64,000 nucleotides of DNA, from the NCBI RefSeq assembly GCF_008831285.2, contig NC_045142.1, forward strand, positions 18,105,354-18,169,353. The letters run 5' to 3'. The position numbers and the translations under genes were made by a program. The first letter of the stretch is position 1. Each line of letters begins with the position of its first letter. The DNA is from Nymphaea colorata (taxonomy: Eukaryota > Streptophyta > Magnoliopsida > Nymphaeales > Nymphaeaceae). The notes beneath the pieces are model-generated. The model made no database searches. It saw only the letters and a list, made by a program, of their open reading frames with translations, and was not told where the DNA came from. This document shows positions 25,196 to 35,942 of this stretch, one piece after another.

Positions 25196-28100
25196 TCTCA
25201 GATGATGTTACATACCAGATTTCGACCATATTCGTATGCAAGCATGGAAACTTCTGCCGTTTGCCCAGCAAGCAAAGCAATGGCTTTGCAGCTATTAGAA
25301 ATCAGTGATGCTGTCTTATAGTATGTCTTCTGCAGATAATAATCCATCCTACACCAACGTGAAAGAACAGTAAGCTACTGCAGATAATAATCCACGCTAC
25401 ACCAACGTGAAAGAACAGTAAGCTACCAACCTTCAAAATTATGGATCTCTTACAACCTTAAACAAGCAGTTTAAGAATACGCATGTCCAACACCAAATGC
25501 AATTAATAATTCAGTCAAATAGAAAATATATCAAAAAAGGCTTAGATATTCTGCTGTAGAAGTTCATTTCAATGTAAATACATGACCAAAGCATCAGAAA
25601 AGCAGTCAAGTATGACGGCTCTAGACCTTCTGAACTACTTTACCAAAATAATGTGAACAAACCTAAATCAATGTTTTTTTGTTTGAAAGGAAGATGGATG
25701 ATGGTTTCAGACAAAGGAAAGGCTCAAGTTACTTCCCCAAGCAAAGATAGTCAAAGGTTATATTAAAGTTACAAGGATAAAAAATGAAAATATATACTTG
25801 AACCACGTAGAGTAAATTTAAAAGATAAAGAGTAGAACAAATTAACAAAATGCATACCCTTGTGATCAAGACAGATTATGCAATAAATAATTTGTGACAA
25901 AATCAAAATACACATCATTAAGAAGAACCCAAATTATTGTTGCATGTATTTGAGCAAAACAATCTAATACTTAAACTTGCAGAAATTAGCATTTTTATAA
26001 GGTTAACATAATGATTAGCATTTCAGAATAGCATTAATTTCACAACTGAATGGTCTGTCTTGATCCATGGGCCATGAGTGTGATATCTTGGGATCTACCC
26101 TACAGCTTTACTGTTCCAAAATAATCAAAAATAACAGAAGCATTCACAAGATCATGACTTTCATACACAATTAGCCAAGGTTTTTTAAGAAAAATATCTC
26201 ACAATAACAACACAAGAATGTGGCGGCCAGCATACCTACAACGTTCATCTAAAGTAGTTGTCATCTGCATTGTTTCACCAGTCACAAGATGCTCGACAAC
26301 AGTAGCAAGCAATGATACAACCTGCAGTGTGTGGTCACAGTAGGTGAGACCTCAACAAAGTCCGGTTTTGGGTTTTGTTATGAATTAGCAGAACATATCT
26401 AAAACATCCGCCTAGATGAACATATTGTAAGAAAAAATATCCATGAGACTTTGAAAATTTAGCACTCTGTTATCCAGTAAAGGTTAAGTTTTGGCCAATC
26501 TGAAAGGCATGTATATGAGGTCAAAGGACACGTAAAAATAATATATTCAAGGGACAATTAGAAATGTGAAGCAGGCAAGTCCATTAACGCAACATGGTTT
26601 TCTCCTATCTTCATTACAAAATATAGTTATTATTTTCACTGCATAAACCAAAGTGGCAAAAACTGTTAAAAGGAGGGGTTTGAAAGGCATCAAACAAAGT
26701 TTGAAAAAGCAAGGCTCCCACGTTTTCAAATCATTCAACAATCAACATACAATTCTCACCCAACATAGTTGTGAAGAAATTGTGTGTACGTTGGACAAAG
26801 AGAAAAAAAAAAAGTGCTCTTTCCGTTCCTAAAATTTGCATAAAAATAACATCACTGTGTTTAAACCAGGACTAACATGAGGTGCTAGAAGCCTCCTTAC
26901 TTTGGAAGAACATGCAAAGGAGGAACAGGAATATCATTTTCCACTTTCAACCCCATAAAGGAATCAACATCAAAGATGTGTCTCATGATTGGTGAAGGGG
27001 ATTCAACAATTTGTGAAGATATGATCCCCATCTACTACAGGTGATGGTTTCAACCACTTCCTCTACATATCCAAGAATATCTTCTTATATTCTGAATCCA
27101 GGAGACCCTTCCCATATAACTCCTTTTTGAATGCTTTCTTAAGTTAGTAGTTTTTCTTTATTTCTATTATAAACAGGACTTCTGTCAAAATTAAAAGCAT
27201 TGGAAAACTTCAAAAAAATCTTAATAAAATCCAGATAAGTCAGTATTTGAAATGCTAAAACTTATATCCAAATTGAATTTTAAAATCTGAGTCTAATTTT
27301 GGCTTCTCGGATTATCATCCACAACTGAATTTTTACATGAAAATTCTCCAATATGATTGGGAAGGATAAAATATTGCTAATATAATGGGAAAATTGTGTG
27401 CCCTATGGTATATCATGTGCTTAACAAGAAGTATTATATTCATAAAAAAAAGGAACCTAGAGTGAGTAAAATAAAGACTAAATTATGTACCTCTGTATTT
27501 TTCAAAGATGCAAGGGCAACACAAGCCCTTGAAAGCAAAAAATCTCCAGCTAGCACTGATATCTGCATCTCATAGAACCAGTTTCACTAGTAAAATCTGG
27601 CATGTTGGTCAGAACAAATGGTTGCATAAAAGCCTAGATCAAATTGTAGTGGAGAAGAAAGTAAAGAGCCTATGTATCATGCTGAAACTGAAAATGCACC
27701 AGCTATTGTACTAATAAAAAAATTTACATCATCAGTAAGATCCAATCATAAAAGAACAAGTGCATACAGCATAAACCCTATAGCAGTGCAAAGCAAGATA
27801 TCTATACAAATAAAACTAACAATGAGTTCCATAAACTAAGAGTGAGCCCTAAAGGGGTGTCCAATAAAACCAAAGAAAAAAGGGGGTGTCCAATAACACC
27901 GAAAGGAAAAAAAAATGAAGGTAGCATTGTTCAGCCGTATGGTAGTTAAAAGACCCCCTTGGAGTCCACCTTTTTCTCAAAGAATTTCACAGGTCCAGTG
28001 CAACTTGAAATTTTTTTTCACAGTTATCAAAGCCCTGCCAAAAAGTTCTAAATAAGACTGTGTATTCATTGGACATCCAAGCAAACACATGAAACGCCAT

Positions 28101-31100
28101 ACGGGCATTTTTAAGATTATAAACTCTGAGAAGTTGAGAACCAAATTTCAAGCATGAAGATAAGCAAGGCATAGTTATTTCTTTAAAACATATCCACTTG
28201 AATAGGTTGATTTGCACATTTTCCCTAAAACAATCTAACCACATAGTAGTCGAAGTCAGGCAAAAAACAATTAGGTTCTCCACAATTTAGTTTACTTGCA
28301 ACCATGCTTTCAAATAAATAATGGGATTGCAACTAATAAAAGACCATATACACATAAGACAAGATCAATAAGATTTAAAAAGGAGAGCCAACTTGACTGT
28401 CATAAAGGCAAAAAAAAAGAATAAAGTAAGCATAAAAATTCAGCATAACTACACAAGTCCCACAAATGGACGATAAATTTTAGCATAAGATATCTAGATG
28501 GCTGGGTCCACAAGTTCATACAAAAATTTGCATTTACTAGAGTGGGTTTATGACCTAAATTATTACACCCTCAAATTCTGTTTTCTGTATTTGCCCAAAA
28601 CCTAAGCAAATAATGATACATGAATCACAAAACATCAGACAAATTGTGGCAAATGATATGTGAACCCCTCACCACCTGGATTGTCTTGATGCCTATAGTA
28701 GACCTTTCACTTCAAAGAAACTCTGGCAAACAGTTTATTAAAGAGAGTGTACTAATGAGGCTCTGAACGTCACTGAATAATGTGTCATAGTGATTTCAAA
28801 TGTTACTTAATGACTAACAAATATTTGCTTTAACAGTCGTTGCCATGTAATAGAAGCTACACGCAAACAAGTCAAGAATCTAATTATCATTATGAGAAAT
28901 GTTAAAGTACCTTATTTCCCATTACAAAATTCAGTGAACCTATACCACGCCTCGTCTCTGCGTCATCTAAAACATCATCATGAAGAAGACTTGCCACCTA
29001 TAAGCATGTGGAGGTTGATTCTCTTACTCTTAGATGTAATATTTCATTTAGATTAACTTAAAATAAAATAAAAATATAAGCACAAACATGGATCATTTCA
29101 GTGATCTCTGCAATACACTGCTGTCGTGTACGTAGTTCCTTTGACAAACTATCAAATGCAGCACCTGTGACTTTTACAGGTACATGAAGAGATAGTGATG
29201 ATGCCATTAACAACAAAACCTGCAGATATAACAAAGCCAAGCTCAAGAATATCAATCCACAACATAACTGCAAAACGTGAAAAAATGCACTTGACTTTTA
29301 AGGATACAAGTTACCATTAGAAACAGATAGTTCATATGGAAAAGCAACATTCATGTGTTGTAAGAATTCTTCTTGTGGGCACATGAACTAAATTCTTAAT
29401 GAACCACATCATTGAGGTGATTCAAGTACAAACTTCATGGTAAAGATTAGCATATGAACAAATAATCATGACTTCAAACTGCAAGACATTGACTAAGTCA
29501 ACAAACTACATAAAACCAATGCATGTCAGCACATACCGTGGGCCGAAATCTCTTCCCCTCCACCCCTATTTTAAAGAAATATTCTGCAGCAGAAGCCAGT
29601 TTAGGAACCTGCATGTAGATTTATATCAATTTCGAAAAGGTTTAGAAACAATAATAAGCCCAACTTACGAAACTATGGCCAGATAATTGAAAATTTTCAT
29701 TTTAAAAGTCAGAATCATAATCAAATAGCATGTCTTCAGAAAAACAAAATGAAAAGAAAAAAACTTTGAATGTCTCAGGATAGTTTTAGATCATTCCAGA
29801 AACATGGTCCTGAAAAAAGATAGAATGACAGAATCGTAATCATAACTACTCTTGGCCTCTTGCAGCTATCATATGATAATGACAAGCAAGATATGCTACT
29901 TCCATATCAGCTACACAAGTATAGTACATCACTCTAGAATCCCAATAATGTCAGAAACAAAAATGCATTAAAAGCCTCAATCCACTAGTCAATTCAGTAT
30001 AAGATGAAACAAAAAAGAGATCCAGTCTTGAGAGGTCGAAAATAGAAAGAATCAAATATCATCAGATACTAGCCCAATATTCAAAAATCTTCAATAAATA
30101 GCACAACCTTTGTTGGTGATATAAACTACAGATTATAATTCAAGAACAATTCCTTCAAGCAATTCCTTCTAGGGAACATCATTTATGGGCAAACGAAGCA
30201 CAACATGAAGAGAAAATAATCATACCTCCGCAACTACCATGGCACGCAGTCGATCTGCAAGGAGTGATAATTCATCAGCAACGAGGGAGAAAGGATCCAA
30301 TTCCTCCTGATAAATTAATTAATAACCATTATTAATGTAAAAAAGAAATGCAAGAGGTTCTACAACAAATACATTCTTAAACGATAATCTTTAGAGCGAG
30401 AAACATTACAACATTTTCAAGATAACTGAGAAACAAAAGTATGTTTGGTGATGTTGACTGATAAATTCCTTTGCTTTATTTTGATTTTGTATTTGTTGTC
30501 TTTTCTTTTTATGTAAACTCAGTTATTCTTGGAAAAATCACTTGTTTCTAAAACTAAAAAGAAAAAGAAACACTCTGAAACAAACAAATTTGACATAGGT
30601 GATGATCACTAGTAAAGGAGCTAAACAAACCAACTTCAGATGTTCATCATTGCCTAATTTGGTCAGTAGTCCAGCTCAGGTAACAAAAGGAACTAAAGTT
30701 TATAAATCTTGGCAACAGTAAGAACTTGAACTCCAAGTCTCTACATTGGATGGCAAGTAGGATAAACCACACATCTCACGTGGTTGTATGTACAACATTC
30801 AAGCATTCAAAAGCCTAGTAACAGATCTCACTTGCTCCAAGTTTGGTGATCTAAGATAACTGGCTTGTGCTTCCCTTGCTTGCCAAGCCTGTTTCTAGAG
30901 TCTGTATGAGCTCTATCTGAGATATGCTAACCCAAAATAGATGGTGCCCAGTTATCTGCCCAATCTTATCAGTGACATAATCGTTAAAAGGTACCTTTAA
31001 TTATATGGCATGCTGACCCAAGCTAGAAGGTGCCCAGCTACTTTCCCAATCTTATCAGTGACAATAATGCTTAAAGGTACTTTTAATTATATGGCATCAG

Positions 31101-32453
31101 GACAAAAAAACAATATCGACGAGCAAATTTAGAAGCAAAAAACAAGTGGCAAACCTCGACCAAGGAACTGCCGTCTTGATGAACTTGATACCTTACATCA
31201 TGAAAGGCATGTGAACCCCAATGATAAGATTCTCTGCAACCCAATACCTACTGATCCATAGTAACAACAAGAAGCACATTACTTATTTACATTGACCGAT
31301 CACAGAGGCAGACTGAACAAAAGGATATATAATATTTATATGCTGTAACAGCACAAATATGCTAAATTCTGGATAAATAAAGCATCTTAAAGGTCATTTG
31401 GATGATGCCCTTGACAGAGTCAGGAACCCAGTTTTACACAAACACTCAGATTTTACTCCAGAACAGAGGCTGGTGGGCCTTTTGTTAACATCCTTAACTG
31501 GGTTAAGGTGAAACCCTGTTTTCCACTGCACTGGGAATCAAATCCTATGTCTGGTAGTAGAGGTCATCCACTTGCATGCTCAGTCAAAAATAGGAATGTA
31601 AGACCCTTGCTCAAGCTTTTTTTACATGGCAAGCTGTCAAGCGTGAGTTACTTTTATTGGTTCAATTTGTTTTTCCCTTTAAAGTGCAGCTAGTTAAACC
31701 TTAACCTGGCATTCTAACATCAAATCGTAAGGACAGACTTCTGCTAGCTGCACAAGAAATTGAAGACTAGTTCCTTGTGCAGCACGTTGTTTACCAAGTC
31801 AAGTTTCAGTCTTGCCCATATACATAAATTTGACAACAAGCAGGAAAAACAAACACCACTTGCAAAATCACCTGGAAGCAGTACTAACTACTAAATAGTA
31901 ACTACTAAACCTAACATTTAAATGCATGCAAATTCCAAATGGGATCAGGTTGCCACCTGGGTGAGGCGCCCAGCGATTTGGGCCCCTGAACTGGTGGGGC
32001 GGGCCGTTTGGAAACATTACGGTACTGTCCCATTCATCTAACCCAAAAATTACTTAGATTCATCGGACATTTTAAAAAGTACTCCATGAATCTGCCCTAC
32101 TTTTTATCGCAGATGCACGGGACAGTAACAATATGTTACCGTTCCCAATCAGCTCCCAAGGTATCAGTGTACTCTGAACGGCCCAGATTGCCCGGTGACC
32201 TCCCGTAATTCCAAAATTTAGTGCCTTAAGCACCATACTGCGTTATGAACATCAAAACGATCGTCTATGCAAATCTACGAGCAACTAAGACACTTACATT
32301 TCCGAAAGGAGTCCATGGATATATGCCACCAGAGTTTTTAACTAGACACGTGGCATTAGCACCAGCCACTATGTAATTCGTGTACCCATTTGCAACCTGT
32401 GCGCTAAATCTTGGCTTCGATACCAACCTCCTTAGAACACATCTAAGAAACAT
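17257..32453 (-). CDS. SPS3: Trans-polyprenyl (solanesyl-type) diphosphate synthase, SPS3 class
   Basis: Twelve coding exons (5' to 3'): 32453-32298, 31247-31155, 30306-30226, 29608-29537, 29219-29088, 28997-28911, 27562-27491, 26321-26236, 25348-25216, 24340-24251, 20625-20527, 17436-17257. All introns are GT/AG, and the join is 1281 nt, 426 aa, in frame throughout. Residues 1-60 are basic and Ser-rich (MFLRCVLRRLVSKPRFSAQ), a probable mitochondrial presequence. The core has GKRFRP (128-133), the first Asp-rich motif DDVLD (185-189), and GQTAEV in exon 9. The second Asp-rich motif DDVLD lies at 312-316, followed by GKGSLSDIRH. These are the magnesium/diphosphate ligands of chain-elongating (E)-prenyltransferases. 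The product elongates allylic diphosphates with IPP to make the ubiquinone side chain. Exon junctions and motifs match what I know of Arabidopsis SPS3/GPS1; chain length cannot be read from sequence. Introns hold a transposon (18548-19335) and several repeats. Confidence 0.93.
18548..19335. mobile_element. 788 bp non-autonomous DNA transposon with captured GC-rich piece
   Basis: It is inserted in the last intron of the prenyl synthase gene. Termini are a perfect 18 bp inverted repeat (TATGTCACACGGATACGG at left, its reverse complement at right). They are flanked by a perfect 10 bp direct repeat GATGTCCCTC (18538-18547 and 19336-19345). If the terminal C/G pair is counted as inverted repeat, the duplication is 8 bp. 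Subterminal parts carry GACACGG and GTACCC reiterations. Inside, 18730-18853 is very GC-rich and contains an ATG (18788) running open to a perfect splice donor (CAG|GTAAGTG). A 142 bp-period duplication follows (units from 18931 and 19073). No transposase is present. A Mutator-like or hAT-like Pack-type element is the likeliest class. Confidence 0.75.
19512..19557. repeat. (GT)n(GA)n microsatellite
   Basis: A GT run passes directly into a GA run, in the last intron of the prenyl synthase gene. Confidence 0.9.
19670..19719. repeat. (GT)25 microsatellite
   Basis: About 25 uninterrupted GT units in the same intron. A shorter run follows near 19806. Confidence 0.95.
20179..20238. repeat. (AC)n(AG)n microsatellite
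   Basis: An AC run followed by an AG run, intronic, about 290 bases downstream (in gene sense) of exon 11. Confidence 0.9.
23985..24240. repeat. Diverged tandem duplication in intron
   Basis: ACCACCTTTTACT...AAAATATGGGAATCTAACAAT occurs at about 23985 and again at about 24182, a spacing of roughly 196 bases. It lies in the intron between exons 10 and 11 of the prenyl synthase gene, the second copy ending just before exon 10. Confidence 0.6.
24998..25198. repeat. Compound AT / GT / GA microsatellites with short duplication
   Basis: An AT run (about 24998-25030) is followed by GCGT/GT-GA (about 25084-25140) and a second GT-GA tract (about 25162-25195). The words CTCAGATGATGTTACATACC after each GT-GA tract are duplicated; the second copy abuts the exon 9 splice donor at 25215. 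Confidence 0.85.
25330..25425 (-). repeat. 48 bp tandem duplication across the exon 9 acceptor
   Basis: Two 48 bp units (25330-25377 and 25378-25425) differ at two positions. The first contains the 5' end of exon 9 (25348) and its AG acceptor. The second is an intronic copy with a pseudo-acceptor. If the upstream copy were used as acceptor, the reading would meet an in-frame TAG within a few codons, so it is a decoy site. Confidence 0.9.
30926..31097. repeat. 86 bp-period duplication in intron 2
   Basis: GCTAACCC...GGTGCCCAG...CAATCTTATCAGTGACA...TTAATTATATGGCAT is repeated from 31012 with about 15% divergence by eye. It is intronic within the prenyl synthase gene, ending about 60 bases before exon 2. 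Confidence 0.75.
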
Positions 32454-33060
32454 CTTCCCTGCAAATTTTCAATAAAAGAGAAACTTAAACACGCATGCAA
32501 CTCATTTGGCAGCAACCACAAACAGCACCAGTAAGTTAGGATACAATCATGTAGAGAGTGAGAGATTGGTATGAAAATTAACGCATAACACAAAACCCAG
32601 AAGGGAGAAAGTCCAACAACAGCTTATGGATCCGGTCGGACAATACAAACAGATATAAGACATACCCATGTGCAGAAACTCAATAATTTTTGGGGAGGGG
32701 AAGTCGAATCAAAGCGCAAAAATTTAGCCATGAAGTACTTGTGGTTTTAAGAAAGTAAAACAAACAAGCGAACGACCCCCAAGAAACGGGAGAGAAAGAA
32801 ATGAAAAAAGAGAGAGAGAGAGAGAGAGAGAGAAGGGATCACCGCCTGTGAAGCTGGTTGCCTTCTCCTCTTCTACTACTGCTGCTGCTGCTCCTTCTAC
32901 TGATGGGTGAACCAGCAAGGCGAAGAGAGTAGGTTGCTTTTACTTCCGTTTGGTACCTGCGCATTGGAGGGACTTTCGAGGATCGATCGACAGACGGTCA
33001 ACAGAGGGAGTCTCCCACGGCCACCATTCTTGCGACTCGGCGCCCCTCCCTGCAAACCAT
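32454..33060 (-). other. Likely 5' leader of the prenyl synthase gene with an intron
   Basis: On the minus strand TTTGCAG|GGAAG precedes the ATG by five bases, a convincing acceptor in the leader. Candidate donors upstream are GCG|GTGATC (about 32838) and CAG|GTACCA (about 32956). A (GA)n tract at about 32808-32833 (CT in gene sense) is typical of plant leaders. Exact transcript ends cannot be set. Confidence 0.45.
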
Positions 33061-34500
33061 CTTCCGTATTTAACGTTACCACGCGAAAATCAAAGCCAAA
33101 AGCCGCACTTTCTCGTGAAAATCCAACTGTTTTTGGGTTATTGAATCGGAAAAATAACAAATCCTAAAACCAACTTCATATTTTCTGCCATGCAGACTTA
33201 CCATCTCGGTTGAACGTGCTCTCAATATCCATGGAACCGATTACTTTTTTTTTTTTGTAAATACTTTTCCATACGTTTATCGGTCTTATCTGTTATTCTC
33301 TTACTTCATTTTTCCATCTCAAAGATTTCAAATCCATTTGGTTCGTTTGAGAAGTTTGGATCATCCAATTCAAGAAGTTAACAGGTATCCTTTAATTGGG
33401 CGATATGAGTTTATTAATGGAGCATAAAGCACCAGCTTTTAGTTACAACCCTAACTCTAACGACTTTTAGACTGGCCAAACATTTTACAAGGAAAATAAA
33501 AAATTACAAAGAACCGCCAGCTTTTGTGCAATTAACAAATCACTACCTAACCTTTTGAAAGTTAAGAAAAGGTGTTTAACTTTTAAAGTTACAAAGAGCC
33601 CCTACCTTTTGAACGATTAACAAATCACTACCTAACATTTTATGAAGGCTAAGCAAAGGTGTTTGACTTTTAGAATGATTTTTTGAGAGTTAATGTACAC
33701 ACGCCCTAACCACTAGATTACTTGCAGCTGAAGTTGGGATTAAGTTGTATTTTATCATAAAGACAAAAAAGATGGAGTTGATAGCAAAGCAAGTTGTTTG
33801 TTTTGGTTGACATTTCACATAATATACACAAACCACAAACCACCTAGGCAAAGTTTACATATTGATGGTTTGGACATTATATAGTTACAAGTACATAACA
33901 CTCAAGTCTCTCTTGGCTACAAGGAGCATGCCCCCTTTAAATTTCAGAAAAAAAAAACTTTTACTACCAAACTTTACAAAAATTTTGATTTTAGGGCTAG
34001 TAAAATTTAAAAAAATAAGACAAAGATGAGGAAAAAAAAATTGGCATCAATAGCGCAAAAGCTACCTAATGAAAAGAACAAGTATTATTGGAATGAAAAT
34101 TTAATTGAAATTAGAGCAAAACATCAACAAAGGCAGTTCTTCGAGGTAACTGAGAGAGACTTTGTATTTGTTGCTGGCTCGGCGACATGAAACTCCAAGT
34201 TACTTTCCCTATTTTCTACACCAATGCATGATTAGGGCTTCATGCAAAAGCTTGACGCCTACAAGAACTAACAACCAGCTGCGACAGACTGCTCTAGCTG
34301 TCACTAAAAGGCGCAATTCATACATTTTCACACGAATGTTTTCATCCAATGATGTGAATGTTGGACTTTAAAGTGACCTATTATTCGCCATCCACCCATT
34401 ACTTTCCCATCAACGTTTTCTATCTAATGACGTAATGACGGTTTGAAATGATCTTTTAACTTGAACAGGAATTACCAACAGCGTCTTCTTGTAATTTAAA
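33061..34500. other. Divergent promoter/spacer region
   Basis: It lies between the minus-strand prenyl synthase and the plus-strand mL53 locus. No gene is supported. ACTACCTAAC(C/A)TTTT words at about 33541 and 33628 mark a short duplication. Confidence 0.5.
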
Positions 34501-35609
34501 GACTCACTCCGTGCTTGATCGCCCGGAGTTCCCATCGTGCAAGTGGCATTCCATTATCGTTTTCAAAATTTTGGATGGCCAACCAAACATGAGACAAAAA
34601 ATCCCACCTATTTGGGGCGAACCCGCGATTATTTTCGTGGCATTCGGAGTGGTGCGACCATTTTGCTGGGATCATCTTGTTCGCTCAACCACACCACCTC
34701 TCCACCGGCGGCAGCCGTCACAGATCGCATGTTGCAGCACCGCCGAAGAACTGTCGCATAGCGTTCAGCAGGTATGTTCTTTCCCCTCTTCTGGATCCTC
34801 TCTCTCTCCCCCTTTTTTTCTCTCTATAGATGTGCTTCCGCCATTGCTTGGACTCTCTCTCTCTCTTCGAGCTCGATGTATGGTGATCTGCACTTGATAC
34901 TGATGTCTTCTCTGCCTCTCTCTTATTCGCTGTCATTCCCCGATTCAAACGTATGCTCGTTGCACTTGTGGTATAAGCTTGTTATTGTTCTTCATATGGT
35001 ATAGGCAGTAGGCTGCTCGACATTTTTTTTTTTACCGCAATTGCTGTTTTGAGAAAGTTAGGCCGTTAGGGTTTTGGGTAGGCAAAGGAACGTAATGTAG
35101 GTTGTTGAATAAGGAGGTTTTTGCTGCCTGGTGTAAGGGGCCAATTGTAGTTTATTCTCCTTGTGTTGGCGTGATTCTGTGCAGTGACCCAGTCAGTTGA
35201 CATCATCGTCGATGTTCAGTCTCTTCCTAGTATTCATTCCCTTGCATCAAGGGGGGGAATCTTGGCAAATATCGTCAGTAGAAGAGTTTTTGCAGAGTCT
35301 GTTCTTGTGAACTAGTGATGTAGAAATCGTTCTTCCTGGTAATCATTATTTTGGGGGCGTTGATGCATAGGAAAAATACTGTGCAACCAGAAAACATGTT
35401 AGGATTGTACGGTTTTTTCGTGCGGCATCGTGCTGTTTTCGTTGGATTTGGAGAAATTTGGGTCCGAGGACAAATTTTGTTTCCCGTTAAGGCTGCGTCT
35501 CCTATTACGCTCTTCTTCTTTCTCTCTCTCTCTCTCCTTGTTCGTCTTGCTGCTGTTCTTCCTCTCATCTCCAGAGCGGCAGTGAATGTAACTCTACTCT
35601 CTCTCTCTC

Positions 35610-35741
35610 TTTCTCCCCCCTCGTCTGCGATTTTCCCACCTTCAATGCAGACTGCTATCTCTCTCTCTCTCTCTCTTTCTCCCCCCTCGTCTGCGATTTT
35701 CCCACCTTCAATGCAGACTGCTATCTCTCTCTCTCTCTCTC
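35610..35741 (+). repeat. 66 bp tandem duplication in CT-rich tract
   Basis: TTTCTCCCCCCTCGTCTGCG...TTCAATGCAGACTGCTATC plus a CT run is repeated exactly apart from the CT run length (units start 35610 and 35676). Confidence 0.9.
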
Positions 35742-35908
35742 TTTTGCCGCCATTTTTCTTCAGCAAGCCCAAAGTTTTAAATGATTAAAACGTAAGCCCA
35801 CGAAAAAAAACCTGTGCATTACGGTGAAGGAGGAGTATGTGGTGAGTGCATCAAACGTGGTTAAAATTCACCCGGTAAATTGGTACGACGAAGGAAAAAT
35901 TAACCAGC

Positions 35909-35942
35909 AAAAAAGTCCGACCTCAGGAGGTCGGACTTTTTT
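35909..35942. repeat. Perfect 15 bp inverted repeat (hairpin)
   Basis: AAAAAAGTCCGACCT, a 4-base spacer CAGG, then AGGTCGGACTTTTTT. On RNA it would form a 15 bp stem ending in a U tract, resembling a pol III or bacterial-type terminator. It lies just before the CT-rich exon-like piece at 35950-36170. Confidence 0.9.
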
